From DASUXA01 sp036378155 (GTDB lineage: Bacteria; Actinomycetota; Actinomycetes; Mycobacteriales; Micromonosporaceae): a stretch of DNA of 64,000 bases. Shown here piece by piece: positions 42,501 through 49,047 of the stretch (positions within the stretch are counted from its first letter, which is position 1; the number at the start of each line of letters is the position of its first letter). Location of the stretch: the NCBI GenBank assembly GCA_036378155.1, contig DASUXA010000032.1, positions 122,949 through 186,948 on the forward strand, read 5' to 3'. The translations under genes and the position numbers were made by a program. The notes beneath the pieces are model-generated. The model did no database searches, had not been told where the DNA came from, and saw nothing but the letters and a program-made list of their open reading frames with translations.

Positions 42501-43378
42501 AGGGCGCGAACGTGCTGGCGATGTCCGCGGACGTGGCGGACCTGGACGCGATGCGCGCGGTGGTGCGCGCGGCGGTGGACCGGTTCGGCGGCATCGACGT
42601 GGCGGTACACGGCGCCGGGGTGCAGGACTCCGCGTACTTCACGGTCGCGCACCTGTCCGACCGGGCGACCTGTGAGGCGCATTTCCGCGCCAAGGTGCAC
42701 GGGTTCCACGTGTTGCAGACCGCGCTCGGCGAGCAGTGCCCGGACCGGCGGATCACGCTGTCGTCGTTGGCGGCGGTCCTCGGCGGGGTCGCGCTCGGGC
42801 TGTACGCGGCGGCGAACGCCGCCCTCGACGCGTACACCCGGACCGCCCGGCTGCGCGGCGCCGGTCGATGGATCACCGTCAACTGGGACACCTGGGCGAT
42901 CGACCCGGAGCGCCTCGACGCGCACGGACCGTCGGTACGCGAGTACGAAATGGCGCCCGCCGAGGGTGTGGACATCTTCGAGCGGGCCCTGGCAGCCGCG
43001 GACCGGGTGGGACACACGGTGATCTCCACCGGTCCGATCGAGGCTCGCCTCGCCCAGTGGGTCGCCGGTGACCCGGCGCAGACCGACGACGCGGACGACC
43101 GGGAACGCCACCCTCGCCCGGCGCTCGCCACCCCGTACGCCGAGCCGGGCGACGACCTGGAACGGACCATCGCCGACCTCTGGGCGTCGGTGCTGGGACT
43201 CGACCGGGTCGGCGTCGACGACAACTTCTTCGAACTCGGCGGTCACTCGCTGATCGCGATCCAGCTCGCCACCAGGATCCGTACCGCCGTGCAGGCGCCG
43301 CTGGCGGTGACAGCCCTGGTCGAGTACCCGACGGTGCGTCAGCTCGGCGCCCTGATCCGTGAAGGACAACGTCAATGA
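39563..43378 (+). CDS. Polyketide synthase module KS-KR-ACP without acyltransferase
   Basis: 1271 residues from GTG 39563 behind GGGAGG. KS (about 10-430) has the Cys in VQTFCSTSLVAVHLA and the two His in VECHATGTMLGD and KPSLGHLDRASG. After the KS-to-AT linker (DVAYTLQVSRGRFATRRAVV) the AT is missing. Only about 100 residues lead to the post-AT motif VELPTYPFQRRRYWVK. KR (about 650-1130) has VLITGGLGDVGLVLARHL, the LSSLAAVLGG strand and GLYAAANAALDAY (Tyr, Asn). The carrier is FFELGGHSLIAIQLA (about 1222-1236). No DH, ER or TE. The module extends and reduces to a hydroxyl if an extender unit is supplied in trans. It overlaps the next gene as ATGA. Confidence 0.92.
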   Translation: MTETGYESAVALIGMSGRFPGAADVAQLWRNLLAGVKGLRPITDEELDEAGVAPGVRADPRYVRTGGPVADLDLFDAAVFGLNPREAETMEPQHRLFLECSWEALESAGYCPTDAPGQVGVFAGSGFPDYMLKNVPNLVDEPGGGLLVAVGNERDSLASLVSYKLGLRGPAISVQTFCSTSLVAVHLACQSLLTYECDMALAGGAFLPLPQPTGYLYEQGGILSPDGRVRSFDASANGTVMGAGVGVVALKRMADAVADGDVIHAVILGSAVNNDGRDRVGYTAPGVDGQAAVIESALAVAGVKPETVGYVECHATGTMLGDSIELAAMNRVFQVTPETPTVLASLKPSLGHLDRASGVTGLMRAALSLRHEILPGTPDFETPNPALASALDRFTVLTEHTSWPDGPHPRRAGVSSFGLGGTNAHVVLEQAPARPVAPARPGPHLLVFSAADAAALGAVTERLREHLSAHRDADLADVAYTLQVSRGRFATRRAVVCRDYDDAVAALGDPARWIDGETDRRDPRVRLVPGADVPDAWWSELSEAIAQLNPDAPAIRPDRESVLDALGFALAGLGVRVSSDAGTRGEHGVRVSSDAGGGAVEVVVAPDGQPAAEWLLTTLARLWQAGASLDWAALHRDPRRVELPTYPFQRRRYWVKADPTQAPAPARGRTADRDQWTYLPTWRQYPLPVADLDARLRAAGPWLVFTDDHRGDALVDRLGAAGAEVVAVRVGDRFDQDDNGDFVARLAAPEDLSELMRSLLVAPRTVVHGWSLGGGEPAPGTDARAHFDAEQERGCYSALALVAALSEDVGSGPVDLVLLTSGAVGVLGSDLRHPEHAALAALAPSLAQENADLSCRHVDVDREFAVDRVLAAMVCRHEGPVAVRADDTWLRRYEPLPLPVAGADEAPIRTGDTVLITGGLGDVGLVLARHLASRYAANLVLTARTPLPPREQWQEYLEAVPVGGERVARHIRNILDLESQGANVLAMSADVADLDAMRAVVRAAVDRFGGIDVAVHGAGVQDSAYFTVAHLSDRATCEAHFRAKVHGFHVLQTALGEQCPDRRITLSSLAAVLGGVALGLYAAANAALDAYTRTARLRGAGRWITVNWDTWAIDPERLDAHGPSVREYEMAPAEGVDIFERALAAADRVGHTVISTGPIEARLAQWVAGDPAQTDDADDRERHPRPALATPYAEPGDDLERTIADLWASVLGLDRVGVDDNFFELGGHSLIAIQLATRIRTAVQAPLAVTALVEYPTVRQLGALIREGQRQ
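41281..41350. repeat. Two 28-bp direct repeats where the AT domain should be
   Basis: CGGCGTGCGCGTGTCCTCGG... at 41281-41308 is repeated without change at 41323-41350. The period is 42 bp, so the reading frame is kept (GVRVSSDAG twice). It lies in the linker that replaces the acyltransferase domain and may be a relic of the event that removed it. Confidence 0.9.
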
Positions 43379-44535
43379 GAGAGCCGGAACACATCCGTAC
43401 GGTCAACAGTTTCGTCCACCGCGAGCTGCTCGGTCAGGACGCCTACCTGGACTCCTTCGCCGACGCGCCGCTGCCGCTGTACGCGCGGTTCGCGGAAACC
43501 GGGCTGTCCAACTGGTGGCTGCCCGAGGAGTACGGCGGGCTCGGGCTCAGCCTCGAGGAGAGCGTCCGGATGGTGTCGGCGCTCGCCTACGGCGACGCCG
43601 GCGTGGCGTTCACCCTGTTCCTGCCGATCATGGGCACCACGATGGTGTCGCTGTACGGCAGCCGGGAGCTCAAGGACCACTACCTGAAGCAACTCGCGGC
43701 GGAGCGCGGGTTCTGCGCGACGCTGGGCAGCGAACACGCCGCCGGCAGCGAGCTGGGCAGGATCACCACCACCGCCCGGCGCGACGGCGACAGTCTGGTG
43801 CTCAACGGCGCCAAGGCGTTCTCCACGAACACCGACTTCTCGCAGTTCCTGGTCGTGATCGCGCAGTCCGCCGACGACAGCGGCAACTACCTGGCGGTGG
43901 TGGTACCGCGCGACACGCCGGGCATCCGGATCGAGAAGCGGTGGAACGTCATCGGGCTGCGCTCGTCCGGGACGTACGAGGTCACGCTGGACAACTGCCG
44001 GGTACCGGCGGGCAACGCGCTGAACGGCAACGGGCTGCGGATTCTCGAGATCGGACTGAACGCGAGCCGGATCCTCATCGCCACCACCGCCCTGGGCGTG
44101 GCGCGCCGCATCCGCGACGTGTGCATGGACTACGCGAAGACCAAGTCGATCAAGGGTGCGCCGCTGCTGAACAACGCGGTGTTCGCCAGCCGTCTCGGTC
44201 AGTTCGAAATGCAGATCGAGGTGATGATGAACCAGTGCCTCGCCGCGGCACGCGACTTCGACCAGGTGATGGCGCAGCCGGACGCGGCGGAGCAGTTCCT
44301 GCGGCTGGGTACGGTGAAGTCCGCGCTGATCGCGAAGATGTTCTGCGGTCAGGTCGGCTGGCAGATCGCGTCCACCGCGTCGGAGATGTTCGGCGGGCTC
44401 GGGTACACCCACGAAATGGTCATCGGCAAGCTGCTGCGGGACATGCGTTACGTGTCCATTGTGGAGGGCGGCGACGACGTGCTGCGCGAGCTGGTCTTCA
44501 GCCGGTACGTGGTGCCGGTGTCGAAGCGGGCGTGA
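43375..44535 (+). CDS. Acyl-CoA dehydrogenase family protein
   Basis: 386 residues with the full fold. ATLGSEHAAGSELGRITTTARRDGDSLVLNGAKAFSTNTDFS is the FAD-contact region. SEMFGGLGYTHEMVIGKLLRDMRYVSIVEGGDDVLRELVFSRYV holds the catalytic-base region with Glu. The E-G-G-D-D variant of E-G-T-x-E suggests an unusual substrate. It may desaturate an acyl group bound to the PKS or to the starter ACP. ATG 43375 overlaps the PKS stop (ATGA) with AAGGA upstream. It is the last gene of the plus-strand operon and is followed by two hairpins. Confidence 0.88.
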   Translation: MREPEHIRTVNSFVHRELLGQDAYLDSFADAPLPLYARFAETGLSNWWLPEEYGGLGLSLEESVRMVSALAYGDAGVAFTLFLPIMGTTMVSLYGSRELKDHYLKQLAAERGFCATLGSEHAAGSELGRITTTARRDGDSLVLNGAKAFSTNTDFSQFLVVIAQSADDSGNYLAVVVPRDTPGIRIEKRWNVIGLRSSGTYEVTLDNCRVPAGNALNGNGLRILEIGLNASRILIATTALGVARRIRDVCMDYAKTKSIKGAPLLNNAVFASRLGQFEMQIEVMMNQCLAAARDFDQVMAQPDAAEQFLRLGTVKSALIAKMFCGQVGWQIASTASEMFGGLGYTHEMVIGKLLRDMRYVSIVEGGDDVLRELVFSRYVVPVSKRA

Positions 44536-44579
44536 GCCGGCGGCGACGTCGCGCGCGCCGCGAGGCGTGCCGGTCGACT

Positions 44580-44621
44580 CTCACACCGCTCGGGGTGTAC
44601 GCACACTCGCAGCGGTGTGAG
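44580..44621. terminator. Hairpin 1 between convergent operons
   Basis: CTCACACCGCT (44580-44590) pairs with AGCGGTGTGAG (44611-44621). The 20-base loop contains TGTACGCACA, which resembles the loop of the hairpin at 456-491. Confidence 0.6.
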
Positions 44622-44636
44622 CGTCCCAGGATGCCG

Positions 44637-44672
44637 ACACCGCTGGTGGTGTGGCTACACCACCAGCGGTGT
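44637..44672. terminator. Hairpin 2 between convergent operons
   Basis: ACACCGCTGGTGGTGT (44637-44652) and ACACCACCAGCGGTGT (44657-44672) form a perfect 16-bp stem with loop GGCT. Its position between converging transcripts suggests a bidirectional terminator. Confidence 0.8.
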
Positions 44673-44758
44673 GCATGCCTCGCGACTCGACGACGAGTCG
44701 CTCCGCCTCCTCGTCCGCGGTACCCCGGATCGAGGCAGCCGAGGCGCGGCGGAACCGG

Positions 44759-45517
44759 TCAGGCCCAGGGGCGTAGCGCCTCGGCGATGTACGCCTGGCT
44801 CAGCCCCGCCTGTTCGAGCACCGCGAAGTGCCCGCCGACCAGGGTGTGCGTCGTGAAACGTCGGGTCGTCAGGTCGCGCCACGCCACCATCGAGGCGCCG
44901 CTCGCCCTGGGGTCGTCGGTGCTCGCCAGTACCGTGATCGGCACGTCGAGCGGGGACTCCGGCTCGTACCGGTAGGTCTCCTTGACCGCGAAATCGGCTC
45001 GGAACGGAGGGATGATCATCGACAGTACGGCGGGGTCGGAGAGCAGCCATTCCGGCGTGCCGCCCAGCTCGCGCAGCATCGCCACGACCTGCTCGTCGGT
45101 CATGCCGCCGACGCGGGGACCGTCGTCGTACCGGTAGTGCGGTGCCGCGCAGCCGGACACGAACAGGTGTACCGGGTCGGGTCCACCGCGACGGCGGATC
45201 TCCCGGAGCAGCTCGAACCCGACCAGGGCGCCGAGGCTGTGCCCGTACACCGCGTACGGACCGTCCGCGGTGCCGAGGACCACGTCAGCCAGCTCGGCGA
45301 CCAGGGATTCCATCCGCTCGTGCGGGGTCTCGCGCAGCCGGATCTCCCGACCGGGCGGCTGTACCGCGCAGACCGACACCCGCGGGATGCGTCCCAGCCA
45401 GCCCCGGAACGCCGACGCGGCGCCCCCGGCGTGCGGCAGGCAGTACAGCCTGACCCTGCCGGGCGGAATTCCGAACGGCAGCCACCGAGCGACGTCGGTG
45501 CTCAGCGTGGTGGTCAT
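44759..45517 (-). CDS. Type II thioesterase
   Basis: 252 residues of the alpha/beta hydrolase family. RLYCLPHAGGAASAFRGWLGRI forms the oxyanion region. YAVYGHSLGALVGFELLREI carries the nucleophile Ser (G-H-S-L-G, about residue 94). Asp in ASTDDPRA and His in VGGHFAVLEQ complete the triad. Type II thioesterases free stalled acyl groups from PKS or NRPS carriers. Because no PKS here ends in a thioesterase domain, a role in release is also possible. The ATGA overlap with the FkbH-like gene puts it at the end of the PKS operon. Confidence 0.92.
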   Translation of the reverse strand: MTTTLSTDVARWLPFGIPPGRVRLYCLPHAGGAASAFRGWLGRIPRVSVCAVQPPGREIRLRETPHERMESLVAELADVVLGTADGPYAVYGHSLGALVGFELLREIRRRGGPDPVHLFVSGCAAPHYRYDDGPRVGGMTDEQVVAMLRELGGTPEWLLSDPAVLSMIIPPFRADFAVKETYRYEPESPLDVPITVLASTDDPRASGASMVAWRDLTTRRFTTHTLVGGHFAVLEQAGLSQAYIAEALRPWA

Positions 45518-46626
45518 TCGACCACCTCGAGCCGGACGTAGCCGGGCGGGTCCTGCACGTTGTCCAGGTCGGCGGCGAGTACCACGTGGCTGCCGTCCCG
45601 GGCGACCTCACGGAACCCGCTGAAGGCGTAGGTGATCTGCATCATCCGGTTGCGACCGGTCTCCACGAAGTCCGCGTGCAGACCGGCGCCCGCCGCCCTG
45701 GCGAGCCCCATGATGTGGTTCAGCAGCACCATGCCGACGCCACGGGACATCACCCGGCAGGACATCAGCAGCATGTTCAGCCGCCAGTTCGGGCTGCCCT
45801 TCTCCACCAGCGCCAGACCGATCTTGCCGTAGCTGCCGAACTTGTCGGTCAGGGACGCGACCAGCAGCAGGTGGTCCGGCGACTCGCGCAGCTCGTCCAG
45901 CTCGTCGTAGGAGTACGTGCGCCCGGTCGAGTTGAGCTGGTTGGTGCGTACCGTCAGCTCCTCGGCGCGCTGCAGGTCCTCGCGACGCGCGGGCGCGATG
46001 GTGAAGGTCATGTCGAGGCTGGCGAGGAACTCCTCGTTGGTACCGACGAACTCGGACTCCAGTTCGTCGCGGGCGAGCTGGCTGCGGTACATCTGGCGGC
46101 GCTGCGCCGACTCGTCGGTGACGAACCGCGGCGTGAACTCCGGTCGGACCAGGACCTCGTCCACCTCGGCGGCGTCCACGCAGGTCACCTTGGGCTGGGC
46201 GTACGCCACCTCGGCGAGCTCGAACGGCTGGTCGTCGACGAACGCGAACGCGTCGAGACCCAGGTTCAGCTTGGCGGCGATCCGGGCGATCGACTCGGAC
46301 TTGGCGTTCCAGTTAATCTGCGGGTACAGGAACATCTCGTCGAGACCGAGCGAGCGCAGCTTCGCCATCGCCAGGTCGTGGTCGTTCTTGCTGGCGATCG
46401 AGTGCAGCACGCCCATCCGGTCCAGCCGGTGGATGTGCGCGACGACCGACTGGCGTACCCGCACGTTCTCGTCTTCGAGCAGGACGCCGTCCCACAACGT
46501 GTTGTCCAGGTCCCACACCACGCACTTGATCCGGCCCTGGACCGGCTTTTCCACCACCACGCCCGCGTCGGCGGGCCGAACCTCCACGCCCGCGTTGGCG
46601 GGGCTCATCTCCATGACGGCGCTCAC
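45514..46626 (-). CDS. FkbH-like HAD enzyme loading a glyceryl unit on ACP
   Basis: 370 residues from GTG 46626 (GTGA overlap with the upstream dehydrogenase). ATG 46635 is possible. The HAD nucleophile motif is CVVWDLDNTLWDGVLLED (D-x-D-N-T). It is followed by GVLHSIASKNDHD, FAFVDDQPFELAEV and, in the C-terminal half, a GNAT-like domain (LLLVASLTDKFGSYGKIGLALVEK). FkbH enzymes take 1,3-bisphosphoglycerate, dephosphorylate it and load D-glycerate on a dedicated ACP. This is the first step to methoxymalonyl-ACP or hydroxymalonyl-ACP extender units. Confidence 0.92.
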   Translation of the reverse strand: MSAVMEMSPANAGVEVRPADAGVVVEKPVQGRIKCVVWDLDNTLWDGVLLEDENVRVRQSVVAHIHRLDRMGVLHSIASKNDHDLAMAKLRSLGLDEMFLYPQINWNAKSESIARIAAKLNLGLDAFAFVDDQPFELAEVAYAQPKVTCVDAAEVDEVLVRPEFTPRFVTDESAQRRQMYRSQLARDELESEFVGTNEEFLASLDMTFTIAPARREDLQRAEELTVRTNQLNSTGRTYSYDELDELRESPDHLLLVASLTDKFGSYGKIGLALVEKGSPNWRLNMLLMSCRVMSRGVGMVLLNHIMGLARAAGAGLHADFVETGRNRMMQITYAFSGFREVARDGSHVVLAADLDNVQDPPGYVRLEVVE

Positions 46627-47774
46627 CGTGCACACTCCCGATAGGCTTCGCCCGCGATCGTCAGGCGTTGAATCTCGCTACTTCCTTCGATGATTTCCAT
46701 GATCTTGGCGTCCCGGTAGAACCGGGCGACCGGATAGTCCGGGCTGCACCCGTTGGCGCCGAGGATCTGGACTGCCTCCGCCGCGTGCCGGGTGGCGGCG
46801 ACCGAGGCGAAGTACTTCGCCACCCAGGTCGCCATGATCGTCGAGGCGTCGCCGGCGTCCTTGAGCCGACCCGCCTCGCGGACCAGCAGCCGCGCCGCCC
46901 GTACGTCGGTGACCATGTCGGACAACTTCGCCTGGATCAGCGGCAGGTCCTTCAGGTACTGCCCGCCGACCTTGCGCCTGGCGGCGTAGTCCGCGCTCAC
47001 CTCCAGGCATGCCTGGACGATGCCGACCGAACCGGTCGCCACGCTGTACCGACCGAGGTCCAGCACACCGGTGAGCACCATGCCCGAGGTGAACCCGCTG
47101 GGACCGAGCAGCGCGTCGGGTCCGAGTTCCACGTCCGAGAAGGTGATCTCGGCGAGCATCGAGGAGCGGGTACCGAGCATGTCGTGGATGGGGCGCACGG
47201 TCACGCCCGGCGTCCGGCGCGGTACCAGGAACGCGCCGATGCTCGTGGCGGTACGGGCGAACACCAGGTACAGGTCCGCCCGCTGCCCGTTGGTGGTCCA
47301 CTTCTTGGTGCCGTTGAGCAGGTACCCGCCGCGGTGCTCGGCGGCGGTCGTGGTGATCCCGGTCGCGTCGCTGCCCGCACCCGGCTCGGACAGGCAGAAC
47401 GCGCCGAGCAGCCGACCGCTCGCCAACTCCGGCAGCCAGCGTTCACGCTGCTCGGGGGTGCCCCACCGCTGTACCGCCCAGGACGCCATGGTGTGCACGG
47501 TCAGCAGGCTGCGTACCGAGGAGCAGCCCCGCCCGACCTCCTCGTGCACCTCGCCGAGGGTCACCATGTCCAGCCCGGCGCCGCCGTACTCGGGCGCCAG
47601 GAACGGCGCCCACAGTCCCGCCTCGCCCATGGCGACCAGCAGGTCCTCGGGGATGTACCCGTCGCGGTCCCATGCGTCGGCGTACGGGACGATGTGCTCG
47701 TCGACGAAGTCCCGGACCGCCGCCCGGTCGAGCGGGCGGCGGGTGACCGGGGCCTCCGAAAGAAGGCTCGTCAT
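46623..47774 (-). CDS. FkbI-like acyl-ACP dehydrogenase
   Basis: 383 residues, complete acyl-CoA dehydrogenase fold: PFLAPEYGGAGLDMVTLGEV, GAFCLSEPGAGSDATGITTTA, LNGTKKWTTNGQRADLYLV, and catalytic-base motif MEIIEGSSEIQRLTIAGEAYR with Glu. In FK506/FK520 and ansamitocin clusters this enzyme oxidises hydroxymalonyl-semialdehyde-ACP stages together with FkbK. Seven bases separate it from the ACP gene upstream. Confidence 0.9.
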   Translation of the reverse strand: MTSLLSEAPVTRRPLDRAAVRDFVDEHIVPYADAWDRDGYIPEDLLVAMGEAGLWAPFLAPEYGGAGLDMVTLGEVHEEVGRGCSSVRSLLTVHTMASWAVQRWGTPEQRERWLPELASGRLLGAFCLSEPGAGSDATGITTTAAEHRGGYLLNGTKKWTTNGQRADLYLVFARTATSIGAFLVPRRTPGVTVRPIHDMLGTRSSMLAEITFSDVELGPDALLGPSGFTSGMVLTGVLDLGRYSVATGSVGIVQACLEVSADYAARRKVGGQYLKDLPLIQAKLSDMVTDVRAARLLVREAGRLKDAGDASTIMATWVAKYFASVAATRHAAEAVQILGANGCSPDYPVARFYRDAKIMEIIEGSSEIQRLTIAGEAYRECAR

Positions 47775-47781
47775 CGTGGAC

Positions 47782-48033
47782 CTACCCGACCGAGACGGCG
47801 AGCTGGCGGTCGATCAGCGCCGCCATCGAGTTGGCGGTACGGAAGTTGTCGATCTTCAGTTCGTCGTTCGGGATGGTGATCGCGAACGTCTTCTCGATGA
47901 ACATCACCAGTTCCATCGCGAACAGCGAGTTGATGAAGCCGAGCGAGAAGATGTCCTCCGACTCGCTGATGTCCGCCTGCGGGTGGCGGGTCTTGATGAA
48001 ACCGAGAATCCGGCTCTGGACGGAGTCCGACAT
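47782..48033 (-). CDS. FkbJ-like acyl carrier protein for the hydroxy/methoxymalonyl extender
   Basis: 83 residues. The carrier motif is IFSLGFINSLFAMELVMFIEKTFAITIPNDELKIDNFRT. Asn before the Ser (G-F-I-N-S-L rather than G-x-D-S-L) is characteristic of the FkbJ type. It holds the three-carbon unit through oxidation. AAAGGACAG is the ribosome site. Confidence 0.92.
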   Translation of the reverse strand: MSDSVQSRILGFIKTRHPQADISESEDIFSLGFINSLFAMELVMFIEKTFAITIPNDELKIDNFRTANSMAALIDRQLAVSVG

Positions 48034-48079
48034 TGTTCTGTCCTTTCTGGATATTGGTTGAGCTGAGTGGAAAGTCGTC

Positions 48080-48931
48080 TCAGGCGGCGTTGTCGTACTG
48101 GTAGAAACCGCGTCCGGACTTGCGACCGTGCAGACCCGCGTCGACCATCTGCTTGAGCAGCGGGCAGGGGCGGTACTTGCTGTCGGCGTAGTGCTCGTAC
48201 AGCACCTCGATGCTCGCCAGGACCGTGTCGACGCCGATCAGGTCGGCGGTCTCCAGCGGACCCATCGGGTGCCCGAAGCAGCCGCGGAACACGGCGTCCA
48301 CCGACTCGGCGGTGGCGACCCCCTCGTACACCAGGTACGCCGCCTCGTTCATGAACACGTGCGACAGGCGGTTGGAGATGAAACCGCAGGAGTCCTTGAC
48401 GTCCACCGCCGTCTTGCCCATGCCGGTCAGCAGGTCGCGGGTGCGCTGCACGGTCTCCGGCGAGGTGTGGAAGCCGGGGATCAGCTCGACCACCGGCTTC
48501 GCCGGTACCGGGTTCATGAAGTGCACCCCGATGACCTGGCTGGGTCGCCGGGTCACCGCGGCGATCTTCGTGATCGGGATCGCGGAGGTGTTGACGACGA
48601 GGACGGTGTCCGGGTGGCACACCTCGTCGAGGCGCTGGTGCACCTCGCGCTTGATGTCCCAGTTCTCGGGCACGTTCTCGATGACGAGCTCGACCTTGGC
48701 GAGCGCCTCGACACCGACCGCGGTGCTGATCTTCGCCAGGATCGCGTCGGGGTCCAGGGCGGGTCCGCCCATCAGGCGGCTCATCCGGCAGTTGCGGGCG
48801 ATGGTGGCGCGCGCCTGGTCCAGGATCGACTCCTCCTTGTCGACCAGCACGACGTCGTATCCGCACTGTGCGAGGTTCTGCGCGACGCCCACGCCCATCA
48901 CGCCGGCGCCGACCACACCAATCACAGCCAC
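48080..48931 (-). CDS. FkbK-like 3-hydroxyacyl dehydrogenase
   Basis: 283 residues from GTG 48931, chosen because the Rossmann strand VAVIGVVGAGVMGVGVAQNLAQCG starts there and AAGGAGAAGGAC precedes it. Motifs: VVLVDKEES (NAD ribose Asp), LVIENVPENWDIKREVHQRL, NTSAIPITKIA, GVHFMNPVPAKPVVELIPG (catalytic His) and CGFISNRLSHVFMNEA. It resembles 3-hydroxybutyryl-CoA dehydrogenase. In extender pathways it oxidises glyceryl-ACP. The gap to the PKS stop is 116 bases, 49,048 to 48,932, without a gene. Confidence 0.92.
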   Translation of the reverse strand: MAVIGVVGAGVMGVGVAQNLAQCGYDVVLVDKEESILDQARATIARNCRMSRLMGGPALDPDAILAKISTAVGVEALAKVELVIENVPENWDIKREVHQRLDEVCHPDTVLVVNTSAIPITKIAAVTRRPSQVIGVHFMNPVPAKPVVELIPGFHTSPETVQRTRDLLTGMGKTAVDVKDSCGFISNRLSHVFMNEAAYLVYEGVATAESVDAVFRGCFGHPMGPLETADLIGVDTVLASIEVLYEHYADSKYRPCPLLKQMVDAGLHGRKSGRGFYQYDNAA

Positions 48932-49047
48932 GTCCTTCTCCTTCTCGATATCGGGTTGTGCGAGGAACTGCTCCGTCAGTCCGGGTGGGCTTGCCGGCGG
49001 CGGCGACCGCCGGCGGTCACGCGTCACCGCCGCCCGGCGTGGACCGG

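Noticed and set aside
39563..43378. Classification of the whole cluster as trans-AT
   Set aside because: The modules on the minus strand keep intact cis ATs with G-Y-S-L-G-E motifs, and no free-standing AT gene is in the window.
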